Source of the DNA: a virus
DNA length: 23,631 nt
Strand: one strand, 5' to 3'
IMG/VR virus record: IMGVR_UViG_3300040807_000333
Location: 1-23,631 of that record
Below, in pieces: positions 23,295 to 23,631 of the stretch (position 1 is its first letter; each line of letters starts with the position of its first letter). The translations under genes and the position numbers were made by a program. The notes under the pieces were generated by a model. It saw nothing but the letters and a program-made list of their open reading frames with translations. It ran no database searches and had not been told where the DNA came from.

Positions 23295-23631
23295 TGGACT
23301 TGGGAGCACCACCGGTACTGCCGGTTCTAAGGCTCCCTGAGCCGCCTTTACTACCCCGTCCGGTACTGGAGGTACCACGAGCTACTTTACCCTCGTACAA
23401 GCCGCTTGTAGTGCCTCCTAACGACCTTCGTCCACCTCCCGGTGTGAAGGGTACGACACAATCGGACAAAAGGAGGGAGGAGAAACCAGCACCTAAACCT
23501 GTACCTCCTCCACCTCCTAAACCACCCCCAGTCCCGGCACAAGTCCGTTACGTCGATATTCCTGGTACTGATATTACTGTACCTTTACCGAGTAACGAGA
23601 TCTTGGCTACGGCTACAACGACAGCTACTGT
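23294..23631 (+). CDS. Proline-rich protein, 3' end outside the window
   Basis: An open frame of 112 complete codons from an ATG overlapping the upstream stop. The first 80 residues are extremely Pro-rich with alternating Leu/Val/Arg (MDLGAPPVLPVLRLPEPPLL), a basic/acidic patch (SDKRREEKPAPKP) and a poly-Pro run. The visible end (YVDIPGTDITVPLPSNEILA, then TATTTATV) looks like a folded segment running into an Ala/Thr helix that may be membrane-spanning. Function is unknown. A Pro-rich spacer followed by a membrane segment near the end of the structural block could suit a virion or lysis (spanin-like) role, which is speculation. An opposite-strand frame in the same region is treated as a shadow. 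Confidence 0.75.
   Translation, partial: MDLGAPPVLPVLRLPEPPLLPRPVLEVPRATLPSYKPLVVPPNDLRPPPGVKGTTQSDKRREEKPAPKPVPPPPPKPPPVPAQVRYVDIPGTDITVPLPSNEILATATTTAT

Noticed and set aside
23085-23469. Two reverse-strand frames of 97 and 67 codons at the window end
   Set aside because: They mirror the proline-rich forward gene; the forward frames are linked by stop/start overlaps and give a consistent gene order.

Overview
The window is a continuous, almost gapless, single-strand (+) late region of a T7-like cyanophage (a podovirus infecting marine Synechococcus or Prochlorococcus). The gene order matches T7 genes 7.3-8-9-10-11-12-13-14-15-16-17. Cyanobacterial genes are inserted into it: psbA (photosystem II D1), a high-light-inducible protein and a cluster of tiny cyanophage-type genes. 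Both ends are cut inside genes.

Layout. 1-746: end of an unidentified gene and two small pre-portal genes, the second like T7 gp7.3. 751-3125: portal and scaffold. 3128-4189: accessory cassette of hli, four tiny basic-protein genes and an outer-membrane beta-barrel-like protein, mostly joined by TAATG or ATGA stop/start overlaps. 4240-5316: psbA. 5332-5386: a compact RNA fold that looks like a glutamine riboswitch, followed by a 36-residue peptide gene and a Pro/Glu-rich 38-residue gene. 5630-5793: a structured non-coding leader. 5794-7147: the major capsid gene, interrupted by a 211-nt group I intron with no endonuclease ORF. 7168-7194: a strong intrinsic terminator. 7213-10763: the two tail tube (nozzle) proteins. 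10763-18439: internal core proteins gp13 to gp16. 18468-23072: two beta-helix tail fibre/tailspike genes, followed by a truncated copy of the second one's start. 23136-end: a small conserved-looking gene and a proline-rich gene that runs off the window. No stretch longer than 300 bases lacks a gene.

How the parts work together. The structural genes build a short-tailed virion: the portal and scaffold direct capsid assembly, gp11/gp12 form the tail, the gp13-16 core is ejected at infection, and the fibres bind and perhaps degrade host surface glycans. psbA and hli would sustain photosystem II during infection. The riboswitch-peptide pair would be a nitrogen-sensing accessory module. The main points of interest are the group I intron in the capsid gene (P1, P3, P7, P9 and P10 can all be paired by eye), the putative phage glutamine riboswitch with its small peptide, a lysozyme-like motif at the end of the gp15-like protein, and traces of tail-fibre module duplication.
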